A DNA stretch of 12,370 bases from Methylococcus sp. UBA6136. Its GTDB lineage: Bacteria > Pseudomonadota > Gammaproteobacteria > Methylococcales > Methylococcaceae. Both the position numbers and the translations under genes were made by a program. Positions within the stretch are counted from its first letter, which is position 1. Each line of letters starts with the position of its first letter. Shown piece by piece: positions 1 through 7,581 of the stretch. Below the pieces are notes generated by a model. That model was not told where the DNA came from, made no database searches, and saw only the letters and a list, made by a program, of their open reading frames with translations. The stretch spans positions 909-13,278 of the forward strand of contig DIVI01000203.1 in NCBI GenBank assembly GCA_002423305.1. Reading direction: 5' to 3'.

Positions 1-366
1 GTCGCGAACAGCATCCAGTCTCTTTTCGATAACCTCGATTATCTCTACGACCTGGGTGAGATTCGCATCAACATCTCCGGCTGCATGAATGGTTGCGCTC
101 ACCATACCGTGGGCCATATTGGGATACTGGGGGTCGACAAGAAGGGCGAGGAGTGGTACCAGATCACGCTGGGCGGCTCCTCCAGCAATGAAGCTTCGCT
201 CGGTGAACGGCTGGGACCTTCCGTGGCCAAGGCGGAAGTCCCCGGTGTGATGGAGCGGATTTTCCTGACTTATCGTGACCTTAGGGAAGATGAAGAGAGC
301 TTCCTTGATACCGTTCGCCGCATTGGCATCCAGCCTTTCCAGGAGCGTGTTTATGACAGTCATTAA
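1..366 (+). CDS. Siroheme/4Fe-4S sulfite (or nitrite) reductase, hemoprotein subunit, C-terminal fragment
   Basis: The reading frame is open from base 1, so only the last 121 residues are present; the start lies outside the window. The fragment contains SGCMNGCAHH around bases 76-105. This is the C-x3-C half of the cysteine set that holds the 4Fe-4S cluster and bridges it to siroheme in the CysI/NirA family, and it is followed by the usual GHIGILG segment. The family reduces sulfite to sulfide or nitrite to ammonia with six electrons in the cytoplasm. The downstream gene overlaps it by 14 bases and encodes DUF934, which typically accompanies assimilatory sulfite reductase, so I favour sulfite as substrate. 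Sequence alone cannot separate sulfite from nitrite reductase here, so I give no symbol. Confidence 0.88.
   Translation, partial: VANSIQSLFDNLDYLYDLGEIRINISGCMNGCAHHTVGHIGILGVDKKGEEWYQITLGGSSSNEASLGERLGPSVAKAEVPGVMERIFLTYRDLREDEESFLDTVRRIGIQPFQERVYDSH
341..345 (+). promoter_or_regulatory. Ribosome binding site for the DUF934 gene
   Basis: AGGAG lies 7 bases before the ATG at 353, inside the end of the reductase gene. It decides the start against the longer in-frame ORF that begins at 275. Confidence 0.7.
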
Positions 367-832
367 GAACGGACAGATTGAAGCGTCTTCATGGCTTCAT
401 CTGACCGAAGAAACCTTGCCCGCTCATGGTGCGGTGACGGTTTCGCTGGACCGCTGGCTCAAGGACAAGGGTGAACTTTCCACCCACGGTGATGAAATTG
501 GCGTGCGCCTGAATGCGGCTGATTCAGTCGAAGCCTTGGCGAATGATCTACCTTCCCTTTCGCTGATCGTGCTTGACATGGCGACTTTTACGGATGGGCG
601 TGCATTCAGTCAGGCCCGGTTATTACGCGACCGGTTAGGCTATTCTGGCGAAATCAGGGCGCGGGGTGATTTCCTTCGCGATCAGATGTTCTTTCTCAAC
701 CGTGTTGGCGTGAATGCTTTTGAGTTTCCGGAGGAAACTCCACTGGATGACCGGCTGAAAGCGTTCAACGAGTTCAGTGTCACCTACCAACCGGCAGCTG
801 ACTCCCTAGAACCGCTTTATCGCAGGCGCTGA
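353..832 (+). CDS. DUF934 family protein, accessory to sulfite reduction
   Basis: A 159-residue protein with no signal peptide. The central block reads FTDGRAFSQARLLRDRLG and continues into GEIRARGDFLRDQMFFLNRVGVNAFE; this is the hallmark of DUF934, annotated elsewhere as an oxidoreductase probably involved in sulfite reduction. Its biochemical activity is not established. I chose the ATG at 353 rather than the in-frame ATG at 275. The later start has an AGGAG at 341-345 with 7-base spacing and matches the family N terminus, while the 26 extra residues would lie deep within the reductase gene. The start overlaps the reductase stop, suggesting translational coupling. cysH often follows in this cluster in other genomes, but it is absent here. 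Confidence 0.9.
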   Translation: MTVIKNGQIEASSWLHLTEETLPAHGAVTVSLDRWLKDKGELSTHGDEIGVRLNAADSVEALANDLPSLSLIVLDMATFTDGRAFSQARLLRDRLGYSGEIRARGDFLRDQMFFLNRVGVNAFEFPEETPLDDRLKAFNEFSVTYQPAADSLEPLYRRR

Positions 833-874
833 CACGGCACTTTTGCTTCAACACCCACCACACCAAGTCTCACG

Positions 875-1342
875 ATGCACATGATTCGATTTCCTGCTCG
901 GTTCACCCCCTGCGTCATTGCACTTGCCATGTTGCAAGCTTGTTCATTCTCCGACTCTTCCATCTCTATTTCTGAATCAGTGGGATCGAGTTCTGAATCC
1001 TCGGCCAGCAGCCTGGCCAGTTCCGGCTCGTCCGCCTCCAGCGAAGCGGCAGGCCTGAGCAAGGAAAAAAAGGCCTATCGCGACGACGTCGCCAACCTGA
1101 CGTATTCGGTGTCCGGTTCGTCAATGACGGCCCGTGACTTTCCAAATGCACTGGCGCGAACCGCGAGCCAGTTCAAGATCAGCAACTGGTCCCAAGAGAA
1201 GGCAACGTTCTACGGTATCGGCAAAGGTTTGAAGCGAGCCGGGGTGGCCAAGGAAAACATTAGCCGCCAACCCTTCCTGAGCAATGTACTGACCGCCAAC
1301 AAGAACGCCCTGAGCTATATCGAAAGCGGTTACTCGCACTGA
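875..1342 (+). CDS. Putative Ser-rich lipoprotein
   Basis: A 155-residue protein starting MHMIRFPARF. A hydrophobic stretch then ends in the lipobox LQAC, making Cys23 the likely lipidation site. Residues 24-60 are a low-complexity serine-rich linker (SFSDSSISISESVGSSSESS and onward), which would tether a small soluble domain to a membrane. The remaining 95 or so residues (KEKKAYRDDVANLT onward) look like a compact helical domain containing FYGIGKGLKRAG. I do not recognise a named function. Residue +2 is Ser, which is compatible with outer-membrane sorting by the Lol system. An in-frame ATG at 881 is an alternative start; neither has a good ribosome binding site. The next gene begins one base after this stop, so the two probably act together. 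Confidence 0.8.
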   Translation: MHMIRFPARFTPCVIALAMLQACSFSDSSISISESVGSSSESSASSLASSGSSASSEAAGLSKEKKAYRDDVANLTYSVSGSSMTARDFPNALARTASQFKISNWSQEKATFYGIGKGLKRAGVAKENISRQPFLSNVLTANKNALSYIESGYSH

Positions 1343-1343
1343 T

Positions 1344-3179
1344 TTGATCCTGCTCAATCGCTGGCGGCGACTGACCGCGTCGCTGGCGTTGCTGTGGATG
1401 TTACACCCCGTTACCGGGGCGGAGCATCCAAATGAATCCCTCGAATTCCTCTACATAGACGCCAACACCGGCGGCTCCAGCGGCGGTCACACGGCCGTCA
1501 AACTGGATGACACGGTCTACCATTTCCAGAACGACGAGGGTTATACCCGACTCGCTCGAGAAAACTGGCAGCGCTTCCGCCTTGTCTACAACGATGTGGA
1601 TAACCGGAATATTCACGGTGCCAAAATCGCATTGCTTTCCGAGGACCTGCAGCGGATTCGGGACCGACTGGGTCTGCGATTCATGGCACAGAACCGACAG
1701 GTCGATTACCTGACAGCCTTGCAGCGGGATGTATCCTTTCTGTCGGCGCTTGAGTCCCATGCGCCCGTTCAGATCGTGGGCATTGGATTTTTCGATCGAA
1801 GAGCCCACCAGACGTCCGACTTCAAGGACATCGATGACGCCATCGAGATTGATCATGGGCCCGGTTTCATTCGAAGCGAGCGGCTACGCCTGCAACGTCG
1901 ACTTGAAACCCTTGCCTACGTTCCGCCGGCCAAGCCCGCGCGACTTGAGCCGGATCGGTATCCGATTTACGACCCCACCTTTTCCGAGCAACTTGAGGAT
2001 TCTTACGCCCACTGGTTCGCCCTGACCGCGATTGATCAGGGCTGGCCTCTGCGGGATGGCCTCCTGATTGAGGCCGGCCCTCTGGACCCAACCGACACCG
2101 CGACCCACTCATCGCATCCCAACAGAGGGTGGCTGACGCGCTATCGCGATCAATTAAGAGAAGCCATAATCCGAACACTGGTGTCCCCTTATCCCGGGTC
2201 GGGCTCTCCCCTGTTACTCTCGTTGGCCCGCTATCAGGCCATCAGCCTCAGTCTTTCCACGGGGAAATTTCTGGTGCTTGACGTTCTGCCAAACCAGTCC
2301 GAGCGCGGTCGGGGGGAACTGAGCGAAGCGGACAAAGTGCCCTTGCGAAGATTAATCAGCCAACTGCAAAAAACCGTTCATGGCCTGCTCGCCGAGGGTT
2401 TCCGTCAGCCGGAACCGGATGAATCGGTTTATCACCGACTGGAAGTCGCTGCTTCCGAGTTGAAGGAGTCGCAGGCGGGACTGTCACAGGAGCGCGCCAT
2501 CCAGCTTGGCCAGTCGGATGGACCGCCCAAGGGTATTGGGTATGCCGTGATCCCTAACCATGCGATGTCTACACCGCAACTGCCTCGCGCCCGGGCCGTC
2601 GCCGCACAAAAAGCGCAACAGTTTCTGGAGCAGATGCAGACGGCTTACCAATATCAACTGATCACTCATAATTGCGTGACCGAATTGGTCAGGGCGGTCA
2701 ATTCCAGCTTTGAACAAGGAAATGAAACCCGGGCCCTGGGCGGGCATCTGGATCCGGGCGCGGAACAGAGCTTTGTCCCCTTCCGATTTTTTGAACTGGT
2801 CCGCCAGCGTTACCGTGTGACCGGCACCGAGACCCTGCCATCGCAGAGAAACCGTCGGTTGACGCAACTAAACCATGAGGAAAGTGACTGGAAGGTATGG
2901 GCACGGGAGGGCAACACCCTGACTTCGACTATCTACCGACCCCGCCTAGGTGACAGTGCCTTCCTGATGTTCACCGAACACGCATTCTGGACACGGCCCT
3001 TGCTCGGAACTCTCAATTTTGGCTACGCCTTGGCCACCACCTCTGCGGGACTCCTCACCGCCCCCACCGACCAAGCGTCCTTGCTCAAGGAAGGATTATT
3101 CGGAATGTTATTCAGCATCCCCGAATTGGGACTCTGGAATATTCGCAAGGGCACTTTCAACGACATGAGTCCGGACTAA
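1344..3179 (+). CDS. Exported DUF4105/Lnb_N-like protein (probable permuted papain-fold enzyme)
   Basis: A 611-residue protein from a TTG start one base after the lipoprotein stop. The only other in-frame codons after the preceding stop at 1311-1313 are poor starts. The TTG start gives a proper signal peptide, with RRL followed by a hydrophobic core and cleavage near VTGA/E at residue 26. The mature N terminus has GGSSGGHTAVKLDD (His49), and far downstream is YQYQLITHNCVTEL (Cys444). A His near the N terminus followed by a late Asn-Cys, with a Tyr-rich strand before it, is the arrangement of circularly permuted papain-fold families (LRAT/YiiX-like and DUF4105/Lnb_N). Two hydrophobic stretches around residues 552-573 and 579-595 may associate with membrane. 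A periplasmic hydrolase or acyltransferase role is inference; substrate unknown. It converges on ctpA, with 71 bases between and no clear terminator. Confidence 0.78.
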   Translation: MILLNRWRRLTASLALLWMLHPVTGAEHPNESLEFLYIDANTGGSSGGHTAVKLDDTVYHFQNDEGYTRLARENWQRFRLVYNDVDNRNIHGAKIALLSEDLQRIRDRLGLRFMAQNRQVDYLTALQRDVSFLSALESHAPVQIVGIGFFDRRAHQTSDFKDIDDAIEIDHGPGFIRSERLRLQRRLETLAYVPPAKPARLEPDRYPIYDPTFSEQLEDSYAHWFALTAIDQGWPLRDGLLIEAGPLDPTDTATHSSHPNRGWLTRYRDQLREAIIRTLVSPYPGSGSPLLLSLARYQAISLSLSTGKFLVLDVLPNQSERGRGELSEADKVPLRRLISQLQKTVHGLLAEGFRQPEPDESVYHRLEVAASELKESQAGLSQERAIQLGQSDGPPKGIGYAVIPNHAMSTPQLPRARAVAAQKAQQFLEQMQTAYQYQLITHNCVTELVRAVNSSFEQGNETRALGGHLDPGAEQSFVPFRFFELVRQRYRVTGTETLPSQRNRRLTQLNHEESDWKVWAREGNTLTSTIYRPRLGDSAFLMFTEHAFWTRPLLGTLNFGYALATTSAGLLTAPTDQASLLKEGLFGMLFSIPELGLWNIRKGTFNDMSPD

Positions 3180-3250
3180 TAGCCCGGAGCGCGCGGTAAG
3201 CTTGGCAGAAACAACAGGGCACTTCCTTGTGGCCTCAGGCTAAATGATGA

Positions 3251-4645
3251 CTACTTTTTCTGACCCGGCTTGTTGACAATATTTATACCCTTGAGCAGGT
3301 TGAGCGCCTCGTTCAAGGGATAATCCTGAAGTGCCAGCGCGTCCTCGATCTCCTCCTTGGTCTTGGGCGTCTCCTTTGCATTTGGATACGCCTTGCCCGG
3401 CTCGGGTGTTTTTGCCGGTGCCTTTTTGCCGTTGGCATCATTGTTTTGGAGGTGATTGGCAAGATCTGCCTCTTTCAGGGGGCCGAATTCCGACTGCGTG
3501 GCGGCTTCCAGCTTCAGTCGCGAAATCTGCACGTCAGGGGAAATGCCCTCAGCCTGGATCGAGCGACCGGACGGCGTATAGTAACGGGCGGTGGTGAGTT
3601 TGACGGCCGCACCATTGCTGGTCGGCAGAATGGTCTGCACCGAACCCTTGCCAAAGGTTTTTTCACCCATGATGACGGCGCGTTTGTGATCCTGCAGGGC
3701 ACCCGCCACAATTTCCGAGGCTGAAGCCGATCCGGCATTGATGAGCACGACGATCGGGGCCCCGTCCAGGATGTCTCCGGAGGAAGCATTGAATTTCATC
3801 TTCGCATCCTCGACTCGACCGTCGGTGTAGACAATCAAACCGTCATCGAGGAATGCATCACTGACCGATACGGCGGCATTCAGCACACCGCCCGGATTGT
3901 TGCGGAGATCAATCACCAGACCCTGAATCTTGCCGCTTTTTTTCAGTTCATCAATCGCCTCGATCATGCTCTCGCCGGTCTTGGCCTGGAAACTTGATAG
4001 TCGCACGTACCCGTATCCCTCCTCGAGTATGCGGCTTTTGACGCTTTTGACCTTGATGATGTCGCGAACGAGCTTCAGCTTAATGGGTTGCTCGGCACCT
4101 TCCCGAACAATCGTCAGGACAATCGGGCTGCCCGGCTCACCGCGCATGATCTTGACGGCATCATTCAGGCTCATCCCTTTTACCGGCTTGTCATCCAGCC
4201 GAATGATCAGATCTCCCGCCTTGACGCCGGCCTTCTGGGCGGGCGTGTCATCGATGGGTGAGATCACCTTGACAAAGCCATTTTCCATACCAACTTCGAT
4301 ACCCAGACCCCCAAACTGCCCGGTAGTACCGACTTTCAGCTCGTCATACTGCTCCTTGTCCAGATAGGCGGAGTGGGGATCGAGACCCGTCAACATGCCG
4401 CGAATCGCATCCTCCAGCAGTTTTTCATCCTTGACCGGCTCGACATAGTCTTGCTTGATCCGGCCATACACCTCGGACAGCGTTTTCAAGCTTTCAAAAG
4501 GAAGCTGTGACGAGCTTGCCGGCGTCTCGGAATTCGGCTCCGTCTTGGCCAGTTCCTTTTCAGCCAAGGCCGGGCCGGTGAAACAAAGGGAAAGCCCCAA
4601 TAGTGGCCCGGCCATCCCAACCCGCAGTTTATTCTGTCGCAACAT
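3251..4645 (-). CDS. ctpA: Carboxyl-terminal processing peptidase (S41 family)
   Basis: A 464-residue periplasmic serine protease of the CtpA/Prc family, which clips C termini of envelope proteins and in relatives controls peptidoglycan hydrolases. The N terminus is a signal peptide with cleavage at about ALA28/E. A PDZ domain follows (FGGLGIEVG through IMRGEPGSPIVLTI, roughly 110-185), then the S41 catalytic domain with YGYVRLSSF and DLRNNPGG. The Ser/Lys dyad is visible: the second Ser of GSASASE (Ser308) and the Lys of TFGKGSVQ, 25 residues later (Lys333), the spacing of known family members. The C-terminal tail is Lys/Pro-rich. I chose the ATG at 4645 because it has an AGAGAG-type binding site and gives a normal signal peptide. 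The ATG at 4687, in an ATGA overlap with envC, is a real alternative (478 residues). Last gene of the gpmI-envC-ctpA operon. Confidence 0.93.
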   Translation of the reverse strand: MLRQNKLRVGMAGPLLGLSLCFTGPALAEKELAKTEPNSETPASSSQLPFESLKTLSEVYGRIKQDYVEPVKDEKLLEDAIRGMLTGLDPHSAYLDKEQYDELKVGTTGQFGGLGIEVGMENGFVKVISPIDDTPAQKAGVKAGDLIIRLDDKPVKGMSLNDAVKIMRGEPGSPIVLTIVREGAEQPIKLKLVRDIIKVKSVKSRILEEGYGYVRLSSFQAKTGESMIEAIDELKKSGKIQGLVIDLRNNPGGVLNAAVSVSDAFLDDGLIVYTDGRVEDAKMKFNASSGDILDGAPIVVLINAGSASASEIVAGALQDHKRAVIMGEKTFGKGSVQTILPTSNGAAVKLTTARYYTPSGRSIQAEGISPDVQISRLKLEAATQSEFGPLKEADLANHLQNNDANGKKAPAKTPEPGKAYPNAKETPKTKEEIEDALALQDYPLNEALNLLKGINIVNKPGQKK

Positions 4646-4686
4646 ATCGCTCTCTTGAAAAATGAAATTCGTCAATCCAGGACGCA

Positions 4687-5862
4687 TCAGCCCTGCTCAG
4701 AACACCAGATATGAGGATCGATCGGCTGTCCCTGCCGCCGAACACCAAAATACAACCCGGGCTTGTCCCGGCCTCCGCTCACCCCAACGGCGGCAATCAA
4801 ATCACCCGCATGGACGCTGTCGTCCTTGTGCTTGTATAGGGTCTGATTGAAGGCGTAGAGAGTCATCACTTCTTTACCATGATCGACAATCAGCAACAGG
4901 CCATAGCCCCGAAACCAATCGGCAAACACAACCTTTCCTTCGGCCACGGCCCGGACCGGCGCGCCCTCTTTGCCCTGTATCAGCAAACCATCCCAGCGCC
5001 CGCTCATGCGCGGGCTGCCATATTTGGCCACAATCACCCCGGCGGGTGGGCATTGCCGCGTTCCTGCGAGCGGCTGGGGCGGCTCATCGACAGAAGGTGG
5101 CTCGTTAACCGCCTCATGTTCTTCGTGTTCCTTCGCGGTTACAGACTTCAGCAGCCCCGCCAACCGGGCCTCATCCTCTTTAAGCTGGGCCAGACTGGCT
5201 GCTTGCCCCTTTAGCTCCTTGTCCCAACTCGCCAGTAGCTGCCTCCGGGCCGATGTCGCTTCCTTCAAGGCCGCCCGTTCCTGTTTTGTGTGCTGGCGGA
5301 CTTCAGCGAGTTGTGCCGTTTCCCCCGCCAACTTTGCCTCAGTATCACGGGCTTTGGCCAAATCGCCCTGCCAGTTTTGAATCAGGTTAGTTCGTGCCTG
5401 ATTAAGGTAGCCGTAATAGGCTAGCACACGGGCAAGCCGCGACGGGTCCTCCTGGTTCAACAGAAGTTTCAGCCAATCCCTGTGGCCAATGATGTGGGCG
5501 CTTCGCAGCTGTCCCGTGAGTTGCCGCTGTTGCTGCCTGATTGATTCTTGCAACGCGCCCCGTTGAGCCTTGAGTTCACCGAGGCGTCTTTCCCGAACTC
5601 GGGATTGCGCCTCCAGCTCACCGAGGGTCTTGGCCAATTCCGCCTGTTTCAACTCCAACTCGGACAATTGCCCGTTCAGACCATCCCTGACCGCCTGCAA
5701 GGCTTCATGGGTTTTCCGGGCAGACTGAATGTGCTCCCTGACATCGCTGAGCGGCGATTCCGCCAAAGCAGAAATCACGGAATCGGGCCAAGCAATGGTC
5801 AGAGCCAACAAACCATATGAAAACCTCAAAAGACCACGAGGCAATAAGGGAAGATTTCTCAA
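4687..5862 (-). CDS. envC: Murein hydrolase activator EnvC (degenerate LytM/M23 domain)
   Basis: A 391-residue periplasmic protein. It has a signal peptide (cleavage near ALA34/E), a long coiled coil at about 38-245 rich in Glu, Lys, Gln and Leu, and a C-terminal LytM domain at about 269-391. In relatives the coiled coil recruits EnvC to FtsEX, and the LytM domain activates amidases AmiA/AmiB at the division site. The metal-ligand positions are lost: WDGLL where active enzymes have HxGxD, LYAF in place of the HxH strand, and LYFGVRRQG in place of LHFE. This is expected for an activator rather than an enzyme. The start is a TTG whose TTGA overlaps the gpmI stop by four bases; there is no clear binding site, so translation is probably coupled. 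Cys271 and Cys387 flank the LytM domain. Confidence 0.93.
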   Translation of the reverse strand: MRNLPLLPRGLLRFSYGLLALTIAWPDSVISALAESPLSDVREHIQSARKTHEALQAVRDGLNGQLSELELKQAELAKTLGELEAQSRVRERRLGELKAQRGALQESIRQQQRQLTGQLRSAHIIGHRDWLKLLLNQEDPSRLARVLAYYGYLNQARTNLIQNWQGDLAKARDTEAKLAGETAQLAEVRQHTKQERAALKEATSARRQLLASWDKELKGQAASLAQLKEDEARLAGLLKSVTAKEHEEHEAVNEPPSVDEPPQPLAGTRQCPPAGVIVAKYGSPRMSGRWDGLLIQGKEGAPVRAVAEGKVVFADWFRGYGLLLIVDHGKEVMTLYAFNQTLYKHKDDSVHAGDLIAAVGVSGGRDKPGLYFGVRRQGQPIDPHIWCSEQG

Positions 5863-7403
5863 TGGAGCAATGATCTGCCCGTCATGACCGTCGGCTTCTC
5901 GATCCCCAGCATCTCCAGCATAGTGGGAGCAATATCGGCGAGATTGCCACCCTCCAGCAACTTTTTACCCGGACGACCCTTGAAGACGAGCGGCACCGGG
6001 AAAGTCGTATGCTGCGTCAGTGCCACGCCGGTTTCAGGATCGACCATCTGCTCGACGTTGCCGTGGTCGGCCGTGATCAGCAATTCGCCCCCGACCTTGT
6101 CCAGTGACGTCACAATCCTTTTCAGAGAGTCGTCCAGCGTTTCTACAGCCTTGATCGCGGCCTCCATGATGCCCGTGTGCCCGACCATGTCGCCGTTCGC
6201 ATAGTTGCAGATGATCACGTCGAATTCACCTCCCTCAATGGCCTTGACCATTTCATCGGTGACTTCCTTCGCGCTCATTTCCGGCTGCATGTCGTAGGTC
6301 TTCACATTCGGTGAAGGAATCAGGGTACGGGATTCGCCCTCGAAAGGATCTTCCCTGCCGCCATTGAAGAAGAAGGTGACATGAGCGTATTTTTCGGTTT
6401 CAGCCAAACGCAGCTGCTTCAGACCATTCTCCGACAGGACTTCACCGAGGGTGTGGGTGATCGATGTCGGCGGGAAGGCGATGGGGTAGGTAAAGTCCTG
6501 ATGATATTCGGTCAGGGTGACGTAAGCACCCAGCTTGCGCACCACATGACGTGGGAATCCAGTGAAATCGGCATCATTGATGGCCTTGGTGATTTCACGT
6601 GCCCGATCGGCACGAAAATTCATGAATACCACCACGTCGCCGTCCTCCAGATGAACGGATTCCTGCCCTTCCGGCACTATCGACGTGGTCTGAACAAACT
6701 CATCGGTCTCGCCACGCGCATAAGCCTCCTCCAGACCGGCCATGGCTGAGGGAGCGGTAAATTCGCCCCTCCCTTCAACAATCAACTCGTAAGCCTTTTC
6801 GACCCGATCCCAGCGATTGTCGCGATCCATCGCAAAGAATCGCCCGGCCAGAGAAGCAATCCGACCCGATCCCAGCTCGGCAAACTTGGCCTCCAGTGCC
6901 TGAATAGAGGCCCCGGCGCTCTGTGGCGGCGTATCACGACCATCCAGAAACGCATGCATGTAGACCTTGTCCAGACCCCTGCGCACCGCCAGTTCGGCCA
7001 TGGCCTGAATCTGGTGATCATGGCTATGCACGCCACCGGGTGAAAGCAAGCCAAAGATATGCAGCGCCTTGCCATTGGACTTAGCCTTCTCTACTACTGC
7101 CGTCAGCGCCGGGTTCGAGAAGAATGAACCGTCGCGGATCGACTTGTTGACCGCCGTGTAATCCTGGTTGATCAGGCGACCCGCCCCCAGATGCAAATGA
7201 CCGACCTCGGAATTGCCCATCTGGTCATCCGGCAGACCCACCGTCTCGCCGGCGCAATGCAGGAGCGTGTGCGGGCAGGAATCCCACAATCCGGTCCAGG
7301 TCGGGGTATTGGCCGCCGCAATGGCATTGTATTGGGAGGATTCGTTGTAACCGAAACCATCCAGAATGATGAGAACAACAGGTTTAGGGCGATGCGAGTT
7401 CAA
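5859..7403 (-). CDS. gpmI: 2,3-bisphosphoglycerate-independent phosphoglycerate mutase
   Basis: This cytoplasmic glycolytic enzyme interconverts 3- and 2-phosphoglycerate using two Mn(II) ions and a phosphoserine. Alkaline-phosphatase-superfamily motifs are all present: VVLIILDGFGYN at the N terminus, GNSEVGHLHLGAGR with the nucleophile Ser65, DGRDTPP, CNYANGDMVGHTG, TADHGNVEQM and QHTTFPVPLV. I chose the TTG at 7403. It has GGAG (7412-7415) eight bases upstream and gives 514 residues, the E. coli length. The longer frame from a TTG at 7427 lacks a binding site. It is first in the leftward operon with envC and ctpA, and divergent from the ArsR/rhodanese genes. Confidence 0.96.
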   Translation of the reverse strand: MNSHRPKPVVLIILDGFGYNESSQYNAIAAANTPTWTGLWDSCPHTLLHCAGETVGLPDDQMGNSEVGHLHLGAGRLINQDYTAVNKSIRDGSFFSNPALTAVVEKAKSNGKALHIFGLLSPGGVHSHDHQIQAMAELAVRRGLDKVYMHAFLDGRDTPPQSAGASIQALEAKFAELGSGRIASLAGRFFAMDRDNRWDRVEKAYELIVEGRGEFTAPSAMAGLEEAYARGETDEFVQTTSIVPEGQESVHLEDGDVVVFMNFRADRAREITKAINDADFTGFPRHVVRKLGAYVTLTEYHQDFTYPIAFPPTSITHTLGEVLSENGLKQLRLAETEKYAHVTFFFNGGREDPFEGESRTLIPSPNVKTYDMQPEMSAKEVTDEMVKAIEGGEFDVIICNYANGDMVGHTGIMEAAIKAVETLDDSLKRIVTSLDKVGGELLITADHGNVEQMVDPETGVALTQHTTFPVPLVFKGRPGKKLLEGGNLADIAPTMLEMLGIEKPTVMTGRSLLH

Positions 7404-7405
7404 CG

Positions 7406-7411
7406 TATAAT
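7406..7411 (+). promoter_or_regulatory. Possible -10 element (TATAAT) for the rightward ArsR operon
   Basis: A perfect TATAAT on the plus strand lies at the extreme 5' end of gpmI. The matching -35 region (around 7383-7388, TTTAGG) is weak. If used, the transcript would start near 7418 and run through two of the inverted repeats before reaching the ArsR gene at 7582. It may simply be coding sequence. Confidence 0.22.
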
Positions 7412-7415
7412 CTCC
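7412..7415 (-). promoter_or_regulatory. Ribosome binding site for gpmI
   Basis: Read on the minus strand this is GGAG, eight bases before a TTG at 7403-7401. It supports that codon over the upstream in-frame TTG at 7427 as the start of gpmI. Confidence 0.55.
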
Positions 7416-7421
7416 GGCTGA

Positions 7422-7434
7422 GTTCAATTTGAAC
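7422..7434. repeat. Perfect inverted repeat GTTCAATTTGAAC (6+1+6), candidate operator
   Basis: GTTCAA and TTGAAC are exact reverse complements around a single T. The element lies just upstream of the gpmI start, in the divergent intergenic region. Its position suits a repressor site for the ArsR-type regulator, but there is no direct evidence of binding. Confidence 0.45.
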
Positions 7435-7465
7435 CAAGGCAGTGGGCTAAATTAATCGAGCTTGG

Positions 7466-7482
7466 GTGAGGAAGTTCCTCAC
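7466..7482. repeat. Perfect inverted repeat GTGAGGAAGTTCCTCAC (8+1+8), candidate operator
   Basis: A 17-base exact palindrome around a central G, about 100 bases before the ArsR-family start and about 60 before gpmI. Dimeric ArsR repressors bind short inverted repeats near the promoters they control, and this is the longest and most symmetric one in the region. No T-run follows, so it does not look like a terminator. Confidence 0.5.
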
Positions 7483-7520
7483 GACAAAGGCGGGTGATTT
7501 TAGCTGTTTTTCCTTCGTCC

Positions 7521-7535
7521 GTCGTGCATCACGAC
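7521..7535. repeat. Inverted repeat GTCGTG-CAT-CACGAC
   Basis: Six-base arms around a three-base centre, 47 bases before the ArsR-family start. The sequence TCACGACAA at its right side (7529-7537) also occurs at 7479-7487, exactly 50 bases upstream, at the right edge of the 17-base palindrome. This is consistent with paired protein-binding sites, or it may be chance. Confidence 0.35.
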
Positions 7536-7581
7536 AACCCGGGGACCATGCAAAGTTGGGATCAGGAACACAATACTCACC

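Noticed and set aside
275..352. Upstream extension of the DUF934 ORF
   Set aside because: It lies in the reductase coding region and lacks a binding site, while the ATG at 353 has AGGAG and matches the family start.
3180..3250. Possible terminator between the DUF4105-like gene and ctpA
   Set aside because: GCCTCAGGC and an imperfect AGGGCAC/GTGGCCT pairing are present, but the stems are short or mismatched and no T-run follows.
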